Source: Acorus gramineus (taxonomy: Eukaryota > Streptophyta > Magnoliopsida > Acorales > Acoraceae). From it: DNA of 64,000 nt. The translations under genes were made by a program, and so were the position numbers. Under the pieces are notes generated by a model. It did not search any database and was not told the origin of the DNA. It saw only the letters and a list, made by a program, of their open reading frames with translations. Location of the stretch: positions 26,832,843 to 26,896,842 of the forward strand of contig CM060847.1 in NCBI GenBank assembly GCA_030737835.1, read 5' to 3'. Of the stretch, positions 8,211 through 20,866 are shown one piece after another. Positions within the stretch are counted from its first letter, which is position 1, and the number at the start of each line of letters is the position of its first letter.

Positions 8211-10786
8211 CAATAGGTGACAAAGGATGTTGGGACTTAATAGACTGATAATCATCCTTACACAATCCAGTGGGTCGCCACATCGCCGGCCCACCACACC
8301 CTCACCCTCACCCCTCAATAGGTGACATAGGCTCTTGGGACTGACTAAGCTGTTGGTAACCCTTGGTCCACCGATAGTCTCTCCCCACTCCGTAGGTCGT
8401 TTGGCCACTCCCACATTCAGCACAGTCCATCTACCAAATCAGGAGGTGCCTACTGATGGGAGCCCCTACACAGGACAACCTTTCTAACGCTGAGGTAGTC
8501 TCTACACGGATCCAATGAACGAAACAGAACAGCCTATCCATCGCATATGATCCACTCGGATCCGCTGACAGCACATCTCTACAACTCTAATGTCTTGAAT
8601 TCTTCAGAATTGCACCAGCGCGCATAACCAAGATGCGGGGAATACATAAGACATAAATGAGGAAAAGAGACCTTGGAGGGCAACCTGAGGTCCCGATGTA
8701 GGACATCCCGCCAACCAAATAAGGAACACTGAGTACCCTAACCCGGGTATCAATGTTCACCTCCCAAGGCCTCCCCTATATTCCCCAAGGCATGCTAATA
8801 ATATCACAAGCTTGCATTTAATTAAATAAATCAAACTAATAGGACGCATGCATAGGTCGAGGCTTTCCTAGCATGATAACGAGGTGACAGGATGACCGGC
8901 TCATGCACATATCCTAAGGGTGCAAGTCCCTAACATACAAGACTAGGGTGGCATGCATTCTACACATTAATCATGCATACATGGATTACAATATAAGAGT
9001 TAATATGAACTATGTGCCCCAGGGGAGGTCGGTACACGCCCAAGTGCATGTAGCGCCTCCCAACTGGGTTGGGTTGTCCCACTCAACGGTGACCATCTCG
9101 TCGCGCGACCGTCCGTCAAGATCTGCAAGACAGGGTAACCCACTTGGTGAGTAAAACACACAAATACCACAAAAACTCAAAACACACAAATAAACACCCA
9201 ACACTCGGGCAAACGTGGATACGGCCCGTACGCACGCTAGCCCGAGCACCCCGACTCACTCCCGCACCCTCGGCAACCACCCGCACGGCCACCCGCCCCC
9301 GTATGCACCGCCGCGCCTCAGCCCGCGCACCCAGGCGCACAGCCAAGCCCCTACCCGCACGCCTGGACGTGCTGCCGAGCCACCCGGGTGCACCGCGCGC
9401 CCACTTGGCCCCATCGCAGCAACCCGTGCGCACACCGCACGCCCCGCGCTGGCCCGCGCGCACATCACACGCCCCGCACGCCCACTCCCTCACCCCGCGC
9501 GCACCTCTGCTGCCTCGCCGCGCCCTCGCCTCGCTCCGCGCGCACCCCGCGCTCGCCCAGCACTCCATCGACTGGCCGCGCGTGCACAGCGCGCCTGCGC
9601 CCCTACGCAGCGCTCCGCGCGCACCCCGCACGACGCCCTGCACGCATGCCCACTCAACCAGCACCCCCAGCACGCCCAGCGCATGCCCACTCGACCAGCA
9701 CCCCCAGCACACTCGCGCCCAGCGCCCAGCACGCGCGCCCTGCTGGCCTCCAGCTCCACCCGAGCGCACGCCCGCGCGCACGCACGCGCGCCCTGCCAGC
9801 TGCTCCGCCTGCTGCGCCTGTGCGCCTGTGCTGCTGCCCTGCCCGAGACCACCCATCCACCTTGCCCGAGCACCTCCACCACTACCCATCGGCCACCAAC
9901 GGCCTCCGACCGCCCCCAACCACCTCCGACAGCCACTCACAGCCGCCGACAACCACCCAACCTCAAAACCACCCTCCTAACAAGCATCTAAGCCAAAAAG
10001 AAGAGGAAGAAGAGCTTACCAAGGGAAGGAAGGGATGTTCGGTTGCTCTCCGCGCACCGAAACGCCTCTCCAAGGGTCTCCACCACCAAGACCTCTTCCC
10101 ACCTCCGAAATGGCTCCGATCTGAGGAGAAGAGAGGGCGGAAGAAAGGGCTAGACACGCCGGAATTCGAATTTGAAAGCACCGGGGTGTAGATCGGGACC
10201 GGATCTACCCTTTCTATGTTTTGGGTTTTAAGGTTTGGGCACTCTAGCTAGGTTGAATGAAGGTTTTAAGGGGGGGAGAGAGAAAAAGTGCTCGGAGAAG
10301 AAGATGAATAAGGGATTTAAGTCGTGGGATTTCTTTAAAACCACCCCCACCCCACACATCCTCACACCCCTAATTAGTTTAGCCCTAATTAGGTTTAGGG
10401 GGGGGGGGTTTAAGGGGGGTTTTAAGTGAGTTTGACCTAAGTCAACTCAACCACACAAAAGGACAAAAGAGGTTGACCAAGTCATGGGCCCACTTTGACC
10501 GAGTCAACTCTCCCAATGACTTCTCGCTCGGTCAAAACCCAGATACACCCCGGAACTGTGAAATTTCTATAATGTTACCGGAATTCGATGAAAATTTCAT
10601 GAGTGGCTTAAAATGGCACCAGGACACATAATATGCAGTTAGATTTCCAATCGGAGTCCTCTAGCTCAGGACGATAACTAACAGTCCAAAATTTTAGCGG
10701 TTCCGATCGAAAAACGAAAAAAACTCAAAAACTGCCAAAATGCTCCAATGGTTACCAGCAGGCCAAAAAGTGACACATATATAACA
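8211..10786 (-). repeat. 3' LTR of element B, truncated
   Basis: It matches the 5' LTR from 16185 rightward. The part equivalent to 15611-16184, including the terminal GGCGTGACA, is missing at the junction with A. It contains the complement of the leader series: hairpin with one mismatch (8270-8294), 16-nt hairpin with a mismatched outer pair (8597-8612), palindrome cassette (about 8690-8780), three-tier hairpin (about 9018-9069), splice-like block (about 9080-9145), GC-rich part (about 9200-9850) and LTR start at 10786. Confidence 0.88.
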
Positions 10787-10806
10787 TTCTCCCCCCCCCC
10801 CTTAGG
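10787..10806 (-). other. Polypurine tract of element B
   Basis: The complement reads CCTAAGG, a run of G residues, then AGAA next to the LTR start TGTTATATATGTG. It is the plus-strand primer site. The G run is longer than in the other elements. Confidence 0.85.
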
Positions 10807-10849
10807 AAATTTTGTCCTCAAAATAAATACAAGAACATCTAAGAAGGGA

Positions 10850-11265
10850 AAAGATGCGGATACGCGTCACGCATGGACGGTCTTGGTGCGGAGCCTCTTC
10901 TCGCGGCGGTCCAGGATCTCAATCGGCTGCTCCACGAAAGACAAGTCCGGCTCGAAGACGAGCGGCTCGAACGGGATGATGTGAGCAGGATCGTGGACAT
11001 ATCGCCTCAGCTGCGAGACATGGAAGACGTCATGAGCCTGAGCCAACTGTGGGGGCAGAGCTATGCGATAGGCCACCTCTCCAACTCGCTCAAGGATGAG
11101 GAACGGCCCAATGAAACACGGACTCAGCTTGCCCCGCACACCGAAACGGAAGATGCCCTTCATCGGGGACACCTTCAAGAACACATGGTCACCAACCTCG
11201 AAGGTGAGCTCACGGCGACGACGGTCGGCGTAGCACTTCTGACGACTCTGAGCGACTCGGATACG
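10850..11265 (-). pseudogene. Integrase C-terminus and chromodomain-like tail of element B
   Basis: The frame 11184-10867 begins at VFLKVSP-type residues, continues with the conserved KLSPRFIGPF-like motif (here KLSPCFIGPF), AHDVFHVSQLRRYVHDP, then EQPIEILDRREKRLRTKTV, the start of the chromodomain module of this lineage. The remainder (VEEATWE-type) is cut short by a stop soon after TKTV. A frameshift separates it from the integrase core at about 11266. The domain probably binds modified histone H3 in functional relatives, which is family knowledge and not shown here. Confidence 0.8.
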
Positions 11266-11988
11266 CTAGCGAATCGTCTTCACCATCTCTGAGGTCTGGT
11301 GAACGATCTCTGGTCCCTCTAACTGGCGCTCTCCGACCTCGTCCCAACACAGGGGGGACCTGCAGCTGCGGCCATAAAGTGCCTCGTAGGGAGCCATCCG
11401 GATGCTCGAGTGGTAGCTGTTGTTGTAGGTAAACTCCACCAACGGAAGGTGCCTCTCCCAACTGCCCCCAAAATCGAGAACACAGGCCCGCAGCATGTCC
11501 TCAAGAGTCTGGCCGTCCGTCTGCGGATGAAACGCTGTACTGAAATGGAGGTTCGTACCAAGGGCGTGCTGGAGGCTACGCCAGAACCTCGAAGTAAAAC
11601 GCGCGTCTCGATCAGAAATGATGCTGACTGGAGTGCCACGGAGACGGACAATCTCAGAGACAAATAACTGCGCCAGGGTGTCCAGAGAATCGGTGAGTCG
11701 GATGGGGAGGAAATGAGCAGACTTCGTCAGCCGGTCGACGATCACCCAGATGGCATCGCGACCCGAACGTGACCTCGGCAAACCCGAGACGAAGTCCATG
11801 GTGATCTGCTCCCACTTCCACTGAGGGATCTCAATGGACTGCAGCTTCCCCGCAGGGCGCTGATGCTCCGACTTCACCTGCTGGCATACTAGGCACCGGG
11901 CAACGAAACGGGCAATATCCGTCTTCATCCCGCGCCACCAGTAGCCGCGACGAAGGCCCCTGTACATCTTCGTGCCACCAGGATGCAC
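11266..11988 (-). pseudogene. Integrase core of element B
   Basis: The product would insert element cDNA into DNA. The frame shows the CLVCQQVK half of the zinc finger, [20 protein letters not shown] with the first catalytic Asp, ISDRDARFTSRFW with the second Asp, and PYEALYG with the catalytic Glu. The first half of the HHCC finger is missing: compared with C, about 60 bp encoding the DEAHH part are deleted just upstream (near 11995-12000). A further in-frame gap removes residues after HPQTDGQ relative to C. The integrase is therefore unlikely to work even though its catalytic triad is present. Confidence 0.85.
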
Positions 11989-11989
11989 T

Positions 11990-12770
11990 GTGTACCTCGA
12001 GAATGCACACTCGGCCTCTGAATCGCAGGATCCCGTCCGCGCGAATCTGGTAGTCCGGACGCTCGCCCCGGGCGACGCCTTCAGAGAGGACTATAAAATG
12101 CGGATCCTGTGCCTGAGCCGTGCGGATATCGTCGAGAAGGACTGGCTGCACCACCAGCCTGGCCAAAAAGCCACCAGCAGGAGTCTCTCGAACGCAAATC
12201 CAGCAAGCGGCCTCCTCCAGAAGCCTCCAACGACGGACAGCCATGTGGGCGGCCATGCCCAAGGGCTGCCTACTGAGCGCATCTGCAACGACATTCGCCT
12301 TACCCGGATGGTAAGCGATGTCACAATCGTAGTCCGTCAGAAACTCAACCCAACGTCTCTGACGCATGTTGAGCTCCGGCTGGGACTGCAGATATGTCAA
12401 GCTCTTATGATCAGTAAAGAGCTCGAACTCCTCTCCATAGAGGTAATGCCTCCACATCTTCAGCGCAAAGATGATCGTAGCCAACTCAAGGTCATGGGTG
12501 GGGTAATTCTGCTCATGGGGCTTCAACTGACGAGACGCGTAAGCCACAACCTTACCGTGCTGCATCAGGACGCAACCCACACCCAACTGCGATGCATCAG
12601 TGTAAACTGCGAACCCACCACTCCCAGACGGAAGGGTAAGAACTGGCGCTGAGGTGAGCCTTCGCTTCAGCTCCTGGAAGCTCTCCTCGCAAGCAGGGGA
12701 CCACTCGAACCGAACATCCTTCCGAGTGAGGCGGGTAAGAGGAACGGCTATCTTCGAGAACCCTCGACAA
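11990..12770 (-). pseudogene. RNase H and linker of element B
   Basis: This degrades RNA in the RNA/DNA hybrid during reverse transcription. The frame carries [36 protein letters not shown] with the first catalytic Asp, [35 protein letters not shown] with the catalytic Glu, [10 protein letters not shown] and [15 protein letters not shown] with further acidic residues. It is in a different frame from RT: a frameshift lies at about 12750-12770, after [10 protein letters not shown] second shift at about 12000 leads to the integrase. Confidence 0.87.
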
Positions 12771-14560
12771 ACCTCCTGTAATAACCCGCCAAGCCCAAGA
12801 AGCTCCGAATCTCTGTGGGGTTCGACGGTCGACGCCAATTCGACACGGCGAGCGTCTTCTCCGGGTCCACAGCTATGCCCTCACCGGAAATCACATGGCC
12901 CAGAAAGGCCATACGCTCCAACCAGAACTCGCACTTGCTGAACTTGGCGAACAACTGATGTCTGGCCAAAGTCTCCAAGACAGTGCGAAGATGGTGAGCG
13001 TGCTCCTCAAGACTCCTCGAGTACACCAATATATCATCGATGAATACTACCACAAAGGAGTCGAGGAAGGGTCGAAATACCCGGTTCATCAGATCCATGA
13101 AGGCCGCCGGCGCGTTCGTCAACCCGAATGGCAGTACTCTGAACTCGTAGTGCCCATACCGGGTGCGAAAGGCCGTCTTCGAAATGTCTGACTCCCGGAT
13201 CTTCAGCTGGTAGTACCCCGAGCGGAGATCGATCTTGGAAAAGACACACGCTCCCTGGAGCTGGTCAAACAGATCGTCGATCCGCGACAACGGGTACTTG
13301 TTCTTCACTGTCCGTTTATTCAGCTGCCTGTAATCAATACACAGCCGCAGCGAACCGTCCTTCTTCCGGACGAACAGGACAGGGGCTCCCCACGGAGAAA
13401 CACTCGGACGTGCGAAGCCCTTCTCCAGCAACTCCTCCAATTGCTCCTTGAGCACCCTCAGCTCTGCAGGGGCCATCCGGTACGGAGCTCTCGAAATCAG
13501 CTCGGTCCCCGGAATCAGATTGATCTCAAACTCGATCGCGCGATCCGGCGGTAATCCTGGAAGATCATCGGGGAAAACCTCGGGATACTCTGCCACGACC
13601 GGAGTCTGACTGATATCTGCCTGCAGCGGTGCATCCTCCTGAGCAATGTACGCTAGAAAGCCCTCACACCCTCCCTGAAGGAGTCTCCACGCCTGCATGG
13701 ATGACATGAACCCCAAAGGGGCTACGTCACGATCGCCCACGAACTGGAAGGACCTCCGACCCGGAAGGTGGAAAGACACCGACTTGGTGAAACAGTCGAT
13801 GCTGGCATGACTAGCTGCAAGCCAATCCATCCCCAGGATGGCATCAAAGTCCGTCATCGCGAGCTCCACCAGCTCCACTGGAAACTCATGCTCCGCAACC
13901 TCTACCGTACACCCTCGGTACACAGAACTGAGGAGAATACGGTCTCCCACGGGCAATGATATCTCCAAGATAGCATCCAAAGGGGCGGACGCCACGCCCG
14001 TCCGTCTCGCGAAAGCGGGAGACACGAACGAGTGGGTGGCCCCGGAATCAAACAATACATAAGCAGGAAGCTGGGAGATCTGAACAGTACCTCTGACCAC
14101 GCTGCCTGATGCCTGAGCCTCCTCTGCCGAAAGCGCTGCCACTCGGCCCTGGACGAACTGAGGCTGAGGAGCAGGGGCACGCCTCACCGGCTGCGCTGGC
14201 TGCCTCCTCTGATCAGCACGGCCACCCTGTGGCTGCTGCTGCTGACGCTGAGGCTGCTGCTGCTGCTGAAACGGCTGCTGCTGCTGCGGAGGCATCACTC
14301 GGGGTCGGCCAGCGTCGGGGCAATTATACAAGATATGCCCGACGCGCTGACAGTGATAACAGCGCCGCGTCTCTGGTTGCCTCGCCTGGACTGGCACTGC
14401 TGCGATGGGTGCTGGACGTCGCACTGGCACCGCATCTGCTGGAGAAGAGGCAGCCGCTGACCGATCAAAACGGGGCCTCTTCTTCTTCCGCTGACCCTGG
14501 TCCTGACTCCTGGGTGGCCTCTGGTCTGTCGACGGGGTCAGAGCCCTCACGAGATCCCGA
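12748..14560 (-). pseudogene. Zinc knuckle, protease and reverse transcriptase of element B
   Basis: One long frame. It has the CCHC knuckle [14 protein letters not shown] (14320-14361), a Gln-rich linker, aspartic protease with the intact FDSGATHSF site (about 14029-14059), and RT with [54 protein letters not shown] and the catalytic box FIDDILVYS (13017-13046, the family form of YVDD), ending in [11 protein letters not shown]. The protease releases the mature proteins and RT makes the cDNA. This is the best preserved enzyme block in the window. It is out of frame with gag (shift near 14550-14570) and with RNase H. Confidence 0.92.
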
Positions 14561-15491
14561 GGTCTCGCTCGACGGTCTTTGCTCGAGACACTAAGTCGGA
14601 GTACCTCGAGAAAGCCTGGGAGGTGACGTGCACCCGAATGGCACTGCTGAGACCGAGCTCGAATCGACGGCACCTCGTCTCCTCGTCCATCACCAAAGCT
14701 GGAGCGAATCTGGATAGCCTCGTGAAGCGCGTGGAGTAGTCAGCGACAGACATAGTGCCCTGAGTCAGCTGCTCAAACTCCTGCATCACTATCTGTCGCG
14801 TCGAGAAGGGGAAGTACTCCTCCAAGAAATACCTCCAGAATCCCGCCCATGTAAGCTGCTCCAATCCCTCCGGGATGTCCACTGATCTAGTAGCCCACCA
14901 GTCGGCGGCGCTACCCTTCAGCATAAAAGTGGCCAGGGAGACTCGCTGGCGGTCGGTGCAAAGCATAGTCGAGAAGATGGTATCCACCTCCATCAACCAT
15001 CTCTCTGGAGCAAGGGGGTCCTCCGTCTGACCCTGGAACTCGGGAGGGTGGAGCTTCAGAAAGGCTGAGAGGCCACTCTGCTACCCTCGCTGCAGCCTCT
15101 AGCCCACCTCCCTCTCCTGCGGGTCCTGAACTCTGACCGCCGGGACCACCACGGGGACTGGGGGTACATCGAGTACCACAGGCGGATCTGCCGCCAAGGG
15201 GACCTGCGGAACTGCCTCGCGGGCCGCCCGCAGCTCCTGGATCTCCCGTGCCTGATCTGCCAATACTCTGGTCTGGGCCTCCAATGCCCTGGTCTGGGCC
15301 TCCAATGCCCTGGTCTGCGTCTCCACCAAATCAGCTATCCGCGCAAACGCGCGCTCCCAGGCAGGAGGCTCCTGCGCTAATCCTGGCCTCACGGCTGAGG
15401 ACTCACCAATAGCATCCTCGCCTCTGGTAGGTCCGAAAACCTCCAAAGGTCGAGAGGGACCACGTCCGCGCCGTCCTCTGCGAGGAGGCAT
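14547..15491 (-). pseudogene. gag of element B, interrupted
   Basis: It starts MPPRRGRRGRGPSRPLEV at 15491. A coiled-coil-like stretch has a short tandem repeat (RALEAQT three times). The capsid domain reads LHPPEFQG, PLAPERWL, DWWATRS and [18 protein letters not shown]. Around 15060-15100 two compensating small indels shift the frame briefly and create two TAG stops. A frameshift after VERDLG near 14550 separates it from the zinc knuckle, which lies in the next frame. Elements A, C and F carry closely similar capsids. Confidence 0.88.
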
Positions 15492-15592
15492 ATCAGCAAC
15501 CTAAGAAAACCAGACACTAGGATCAGAATACTCATATAGAAATCCTAGGACTCATCTCTACGAAAAGAAGACAATTGGCTCTGACAGGACCA

Positions 15593-15605
15593 GGCTCTGA
15601 TACCA
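15593..15605 (-). other. Primer binding site of element B
   Basis: The complement reads TGGTATCAGAGCC, six bases inside the 5' LTR end at 15611. Same iMet-type site as elements A, C, F and G. Confidence 0.92.
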
Positions 15606-15610
15606 ACTTT

Positions 15611-18600
15611 TGTCACGCGCCAGGGCGGCTGTCCCTGGGACGCGGCAAGGGTATACATGATATCAGCAGTCAATACAGGAGATCAATAATATACCATAAA
15701 CAACAGCTAAAAAGACAACACAGACAACAAAAGGGCTGACATGATGTATACACAGAAATGCGGAAGCAAAAGACAGAATCTGTAAATCAACAACACTTTA
15801 CAGACTCGATACATAATCATATGTCCTGTGAGAGCCAATATATCCACAATACATCCAAATACAATCCATACTAGGTGCCCAAGCACAGAGATATATACAT
15901 ACAATCAAAGGAAGGATGCTGATGGCCTCAAAACTCGAGGGACGTGGCGCTACTCCGCTACTGGTGTAGTCGCTCGGGAAGCTCCTCCTTCAAGTCCGCC
16001 TCGGTAATCACTGGAGAAAATAATTATGCGAGGGGTGAGCCACACGCTCAGTGAATAGCACAACCCATGCATACAGTTTATATTAACCACATTTAATCAA
16101 GTCACTAGCCTCAAAATGGCATAAACAACACAAATCCGGGGGTTCGTTACATCGCCGAACCACCATACCCTCACCCTCACCCCTCAATAGGTGACAAAGG
16201 ATGTTGGGACTTAATAGGCTGATAATCATCCTTACACAATCCAGTGGGTCGCCACATCGCCGGCCCACCACACCTCACCCTCACCCCTCAATAGGTGACA
16301 TAGGCTCTTGGGACTGACTAGGCTGTTGGTCACCCTTGGTCCACCGATAGTCTCCCCACTCCGTAGGTCGTTTGGCCACTCCCACATTCAGCACAGTCCT
16401 TCTACCAAATCAGGAGGTGCCTACTGATGGGAGCCCCTGCACGGGATGACCTTTCTAACGCTGAGGTAGTCTCTACACGGATCCAACGAAGGGAACAGAA
16501 CAGCCTATCCATCGCATATGATCCACTCGGATCCGCTGACAGCACATCTCTACAACTCTAATGTCTTGAATTCTTCAGAATTCCACCAGCGCGCATAACC
16601 AAGATGCGGGGAATACATAAGACATAAATGAGGAAAAGAGACCTTGGGAGGGCAACCTGAGGTCCCGATGTAGGACATCCCGCCAACCAAACAAGGAACA
16701 CGGAGTACCTAACCCGGGTCTCAATGTTTACCTCGCAAGGCCCCCTTATATTCCCCAAGGCATGCTAACAATATCACAAGCTTGCATTTAATTAAATAAA
16801 TCAAACTAATAGGACGCATGCATAGGTCGAGGCTTTCCTAGCATGATAACGAGGTGACAGGATGCACGGCTCATGCACATATCCTAAGGGTGCAAGTCCC
16901 TAACATACAAGTCTAGGGTGGCATGCATTCTACACATTAATCATGCTTGCATGGATTACAATATAACTGTTAATATTAACTATGTGCCCCAGGGGAGGTC
17001 GGTACATGCCCAAGTGCATGTAGCGCCTCCCAACTGGGTTGGGTTGTCCCACTCACCGGTGACCGGGTCGTCATGCTACCGTCCGTCAAGCTCTGCAAGA
17101 CAGGGTAACCCACTTGGTGAGTAAAACACACAAATACCACAAAATACACAAAAACACACAAATAAACACCCAACACTCGGGCAAACGTGCATACGGCCCA
17201 TACGCACGCTAGCCCGAGCACCCCGACTCACTCACGCACCCTCGGCAACCACCCGCACGGCCACCCGCCCCCGGATGCACCGCCGCGCCTCAGCCTGCGC
17301 ACCCAAGCGCCGCCGGGCCCCTGCCCGCACGCCTGGACGTGTTGCCGAGCCACCGGGTGCACTGCGCGACCACTGCGCCCCATCGTAGCAGCCCGTGCGC
17401 ACACCGCACGCCCCGTGCTGGCCCACGCGCACATGACACGCCCAGTGCCTCACCCCGCGCGCACCTTGCTGCCTCGCCGCGCCCTCACCTCGCTCCGCGT
17501 GCACCCCGCGCTCACCCAGCACTCCATCGACTCGCCGCGCGCGCACCCCGCACGACGCCCTACACGCATGCCCACTCGCCCAGCACCCCCAGCAAGCCCA
17601 GCACATGCCCACTCTACCAGCGCCCAGCACGCGCGCCCTGCTGGCCTCCAGCTCCACTCTTGCGCACGCCCTACCAGCTGCTCCGCATGCTGTGCATGTG
17701 CTGCCGGTGCTGCTGCCCTGCCCGAGACCACCCATCCACCTTGCCCGAGCACCTCCACCACCACCCATCGGCCACCAACGGCCTCCGACCGCCCCCAACC
17801 ACCACCGACAGCCACCCACAGCCGCCGGCCACCACCCAACCTCAAAACCACCCTCCTATCAAGCATCTAAGCCAAAAAGAAGAGGAAAAAGAGCTTACCA
17901 AGGGAAGGAAGGGATGTTCGGTTGCTCTCCGCGCACCGAAACGCCTCTCCAAGGGTCTCCACCACCAAGACCTCTTCCCACCTCCGAAATGGCTCCGATC
18001 TGAGGAGAAGAGGGCGGAAGAAAGGGCTAGACACGCCGGAATCCGGATTTGAAACCACCGGGGTGTAGATCGGGACCGGATCTACCCTTTCTATGTTTTA
18101 GGTTTTAAGGTTTGGGAACTCTAGCTAGGTTGAATAAAGGTTTTAAGGGGAGGGGAGAGAGATTGCTCGGAGAAGAAGATGAATAGGGGGGGTTTAAGTC
18201 GTGGGATTTCTTTAAAACCACCCCCACCCCACACATACTCACACCCCTAATTAGTTTAGCCCTAATTAGGTTTAGGGGGGGGGTTTAAGGGGGGTTTTAA
18301 GTGAGTTTGACCTAAGTCAACTCAACCACACAAAAGGACAAAAGAGGTTGACCAAGTCATGGGCCCACTTTGACTGAGTCAACTCTCCCAATGACTTCTC
18401 GCTCGGTCAAAACCCGAATACGCCGCGGAACTGTGAAATTTCTGGAACGTTACCGGAATTCGATGAAATTTTCATGAGTGGCTTAGAATGGCACCAGGAC
18501 ACATAATATGCAGTTAGATTTTTAATCGGAGTCCTCTAGCTCAAGACGATAGCTAACAGTCTAAAATTTTAGCGGTTCCGATCGAAAAACGAAAAAAACT

Positions 18601-18661
18601 CAAAAACTGCCAAAATGCTCCAATGGTTACCAGCAGGCCAAAAAGTGACACATATATAACA
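15611..18661 (-). repeat. 5' LTR of element B (3051 bp)
   Basis: It runs from 18661 (complement TGTTATATATGTG) to 15611 (complement GGCGCGTGACA). It contains the complement of the leader series: hairpins at 16141-16161 and 16244-16268, the 16-nt hairpin (16568-16583, arms GAATTCT/AGAATTC), palindrome cassette (about 16650-16740), three-tier hairpin (16988-17038), 36-nt splice-bounded segment just right of it, and GC-rich part (about 17200-17760). It is about 100 bp shorter in the GC-rich part than the matching stretch of its partner LTR. The right edge joins family-2 LTR sequence. Confidence 0.9.
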
Positions 18662-19342
18662 CTACCACTACTTCCACAGCCCTCCTCATCCTTCTTTGGC
18701 TGCAAATCAGGGGGGGGGAAGACATGAGAGGGAGCTTGAGAGAGGAGAAACCACAACAACAACAACACATACACAAAACTCACCTCTTGTGCTTCCTTCT
18801 TCACCTTCTCCTTCTTTTGCTTCTTCCTCCTCCTTCTCCACACACAAAGAGGGGAAAAAGAGACCAAGAAAGGGAGAGAAAGAGAGATCCATGAATTGGG
18901 AGAGAGGGGGAGAGAGAGAGAGATGGCAAAAAGGTCATTTCCATGCTCAAATAGTGTTTTGGGGTGACCAAAGGGGCTGGTGAGGTTAGGATTAGGCTCA
19001 CCCTCACTCAACCACTTATTTTTGCTTTATTGGGAAGCGTGCGAAGAAGCACCTCACACTCGAAAATATCTCACCCACCGAAACCCAGTAACGGCCAAAC
19101 CCAGATGCGATTCAGAACTGCATGTTTTTCAACACTTATCGGAATTCGATGAAATTTTTATGGGTAGTACTAAACAGTACCAGGACCCATAATATGTAGT
19201 TAGATTTCCAATCAGAGTACTCTAACTCCTGCAGGTGACTAAAAGCTAGAATTTTAGCGACTCCGATCGAAAAAAAGGCCCTGAATGATCCAAATGTGAC
19301 CAAGGCTTAACCGAAATGGCTCCAAATGACACAGGCATAACA
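18662..19342 (-). repeat. Family-2 LTR, first 680 bp only
   Basis: The complement starts TGTTATGCCTGTGTCATTTGG at 19342, like the 3' LTR of G at 61540. It includes the word TTGTTGTTGTTG followed by CTCCTCTCTCTCAAGC-like sequence matching about 62210-62290. At 18661 it is broken by element B at a point equal to about 62300 of G. The rest of this LTR and its element are lost on the left. At 19343 it abuts the coding region of element D, into which it appears to have inserted. Confidence 0.8.
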
Positions 19343-20854
19343 GAAATCTATAGTGACCCAACGCTGGTAGTGTTTCAGAGCATCGGAGAATATGAAACAA
19401 GGGATGAGCGAATGATTGCATATCAGGAAAAGGTGCAGTTGTTGCTCTTCCGGTTCAGTTCGGCTAATATCCATTAGATAGAGAGAGAACTCAATGTTCA
19501 GGCGGATGCCTTAGCTAATCTAGTATCAGCCATCAGCGGAAAGCTGACTAGGAGCATTCAAATCGATTATTTGAAAATCCTGAGTATTGAAAGGGCTGAT
19601 CAGATCTTAATGGTTGCCTGCGCGGAAGACTCACCCAACTGGATGACGGACATCAAATGGCACCTCTCGGAAGGATTCCTGCCATAGAGTAAATTCAAGG
19701 ACAAAAAGCTCAAGCAGAGGGCGGCCAGATTTTGGATGTCATCTATGGGAATCCTCTATAAAAGGAGTTTTGAGGGACCTTATTTAACCACAAGAGGCGC
19801 AACGGGTGCTGAACACGCTCCACTCGGGTTTGTGTGGGGAACACATCGGATCTCGGTCACTAGCCCTCCGGGCATTATCAATCGGGTATTTTAGGTCGAG
19901 CTTAAAAGAGATTTTGCAAACCTAGTTCGAAAATGCAAAAATTGCCAAAGATTCGGCACACTCATTCACCAACCAGCAGTAGACCTTGTTCCTCTCAAGA
20001 GCCCTAGGCCATTTGCCCAATGGGGACTAGATATTGTCGGACCTATGCCCATGGCATCTCGGGAAAAATGCTTCCTTATGATAGCCACCGATTACTTCAC
20101 TAAATGGGTCAAAGCGGTGCCTCTAGCGAGAATCAAGGATACTGAGGTTAAGGCCTTCTTGTGGAAGGAGATAGTGTGTCGCTTTGGAGTTCCACACTCC
20201 ATCATCTCAGACAATGGATAGCAGTTTGGCAGTTCCTGGATAAAGGAGTTCTACGAAGAATTGAAGATACAGCATCATTTTTCCACTCTGCGATATCCCC
20301 AGAGCAATGGACAAGCTGAAATCACAAACCGAACTATCCTAGATGGTTTAAAGAAAAGGCTAGACACTGCAAAAGGGAAATGGGTCGACAAACTTTCATC
20401 GGTCCTCTGGTCCTACCGGACCACCGCACGAAGGTCTACGGGAGAGACCCCCTTCCCACTAGCATTCGGAATTAAAGTCGTTCTGCAAGCTGAGACCTAC
20501 CTACCCACCCACCGAACCCTGGACTTTGATCAAGCATGGAATGACAGTCAGATGATGCAAGACTTAGAACTCCGAGATGAAAGGAGGGAGATCGCAGCAA
20601 TAAGGACGGTGGATTATCAAAACCAAATATCTCGATATTACAATCGATGAGTTTCAAGCAGGAGTTTTTGAGCTGGCAATCTTGTCCTCAGAGAAGTCTT
20701 CCCAGAAACCAAGAACAAGAAGGATGGAAAACTTGGACCGAACTGGGAGGGCCCTTTCAAAGTAATGAAGGTCAGACCAAATGGAGCCTATCATTTAGAA
20801 ACTGTGGATGGGACTGAGATTCCCCGACCTTGGAATGTAATCCATCTCAAGTAA
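19343..20854 (+). pseudogene. RNase H end and integrase of element D (Tat lineage)
   Basis: The net frame from 19343 encodes the RNase H tail (GEYETRDERMIAY, VQADALANL), a spacer domain, the integrase zinc finger (HSGLCGEHIGSRS, KCKNCQRFG), then RPFAQWGLDIVGPMP with the first catalytic Asp at 20030, DYFTKWVKAVPLA, SIISDNG with the second Asp, HFSTLRYPQSNGQAE, and the C-terminal NWEGPFKV and GTEIPRPWNVIHLK before TAA at 20852. These are Tat-type and not chromovirus motifs, and there is no chromodomain. Breaks: TAG near 19478 and 19687, a frameshift near 19800, TAG at 20219-20221 (CAG in relatives) and TGA at 20648. Confidence 0.87.
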
Positions 20855-20866
20855 CGCAATAGGACG

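Larger units (their letters stand above)
8211..18661 (-). mobile_element. Element B: Tekay-type chromovirus, complete domain order, degenerate
   Basis: Reading leftward: 5' LTR (18661-15611), iMet-type primer site (15605-15593), gag, protease, RT, RNase H, integrase, chromodomain (about 15491-10850), polypurine tract (10806-10787), 3' LTR (10786-8211). The 3' LTR lacks its last roughly 570 bp because element A abuts it. The long LTRs (3051 bp), single-frame gag-pol layout and chromodomain-like tail fit the Tekay/Del chromovirus lineage. Chromodomains of this type are thought to direct integration to heterochromatin. Several frameshifts and deletions make it non-functional. It lies inside a family-2 LTR (18662-19342). 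Confidence 0.9.

Noticed and set aside
12654-12941. Plus-strand frames opposite B pol (for example 11972-12652, 14109-14594)
   Set aside because: They are antisense shadows of RT/RNase H/gag codons with no motif of their own.
20472-20657. Minus-strand frame over the D integrase as part of the antisense gene set
   Set aside because: It overlaps well-recognised integrase codons and shares nothing with the two antisense genes.
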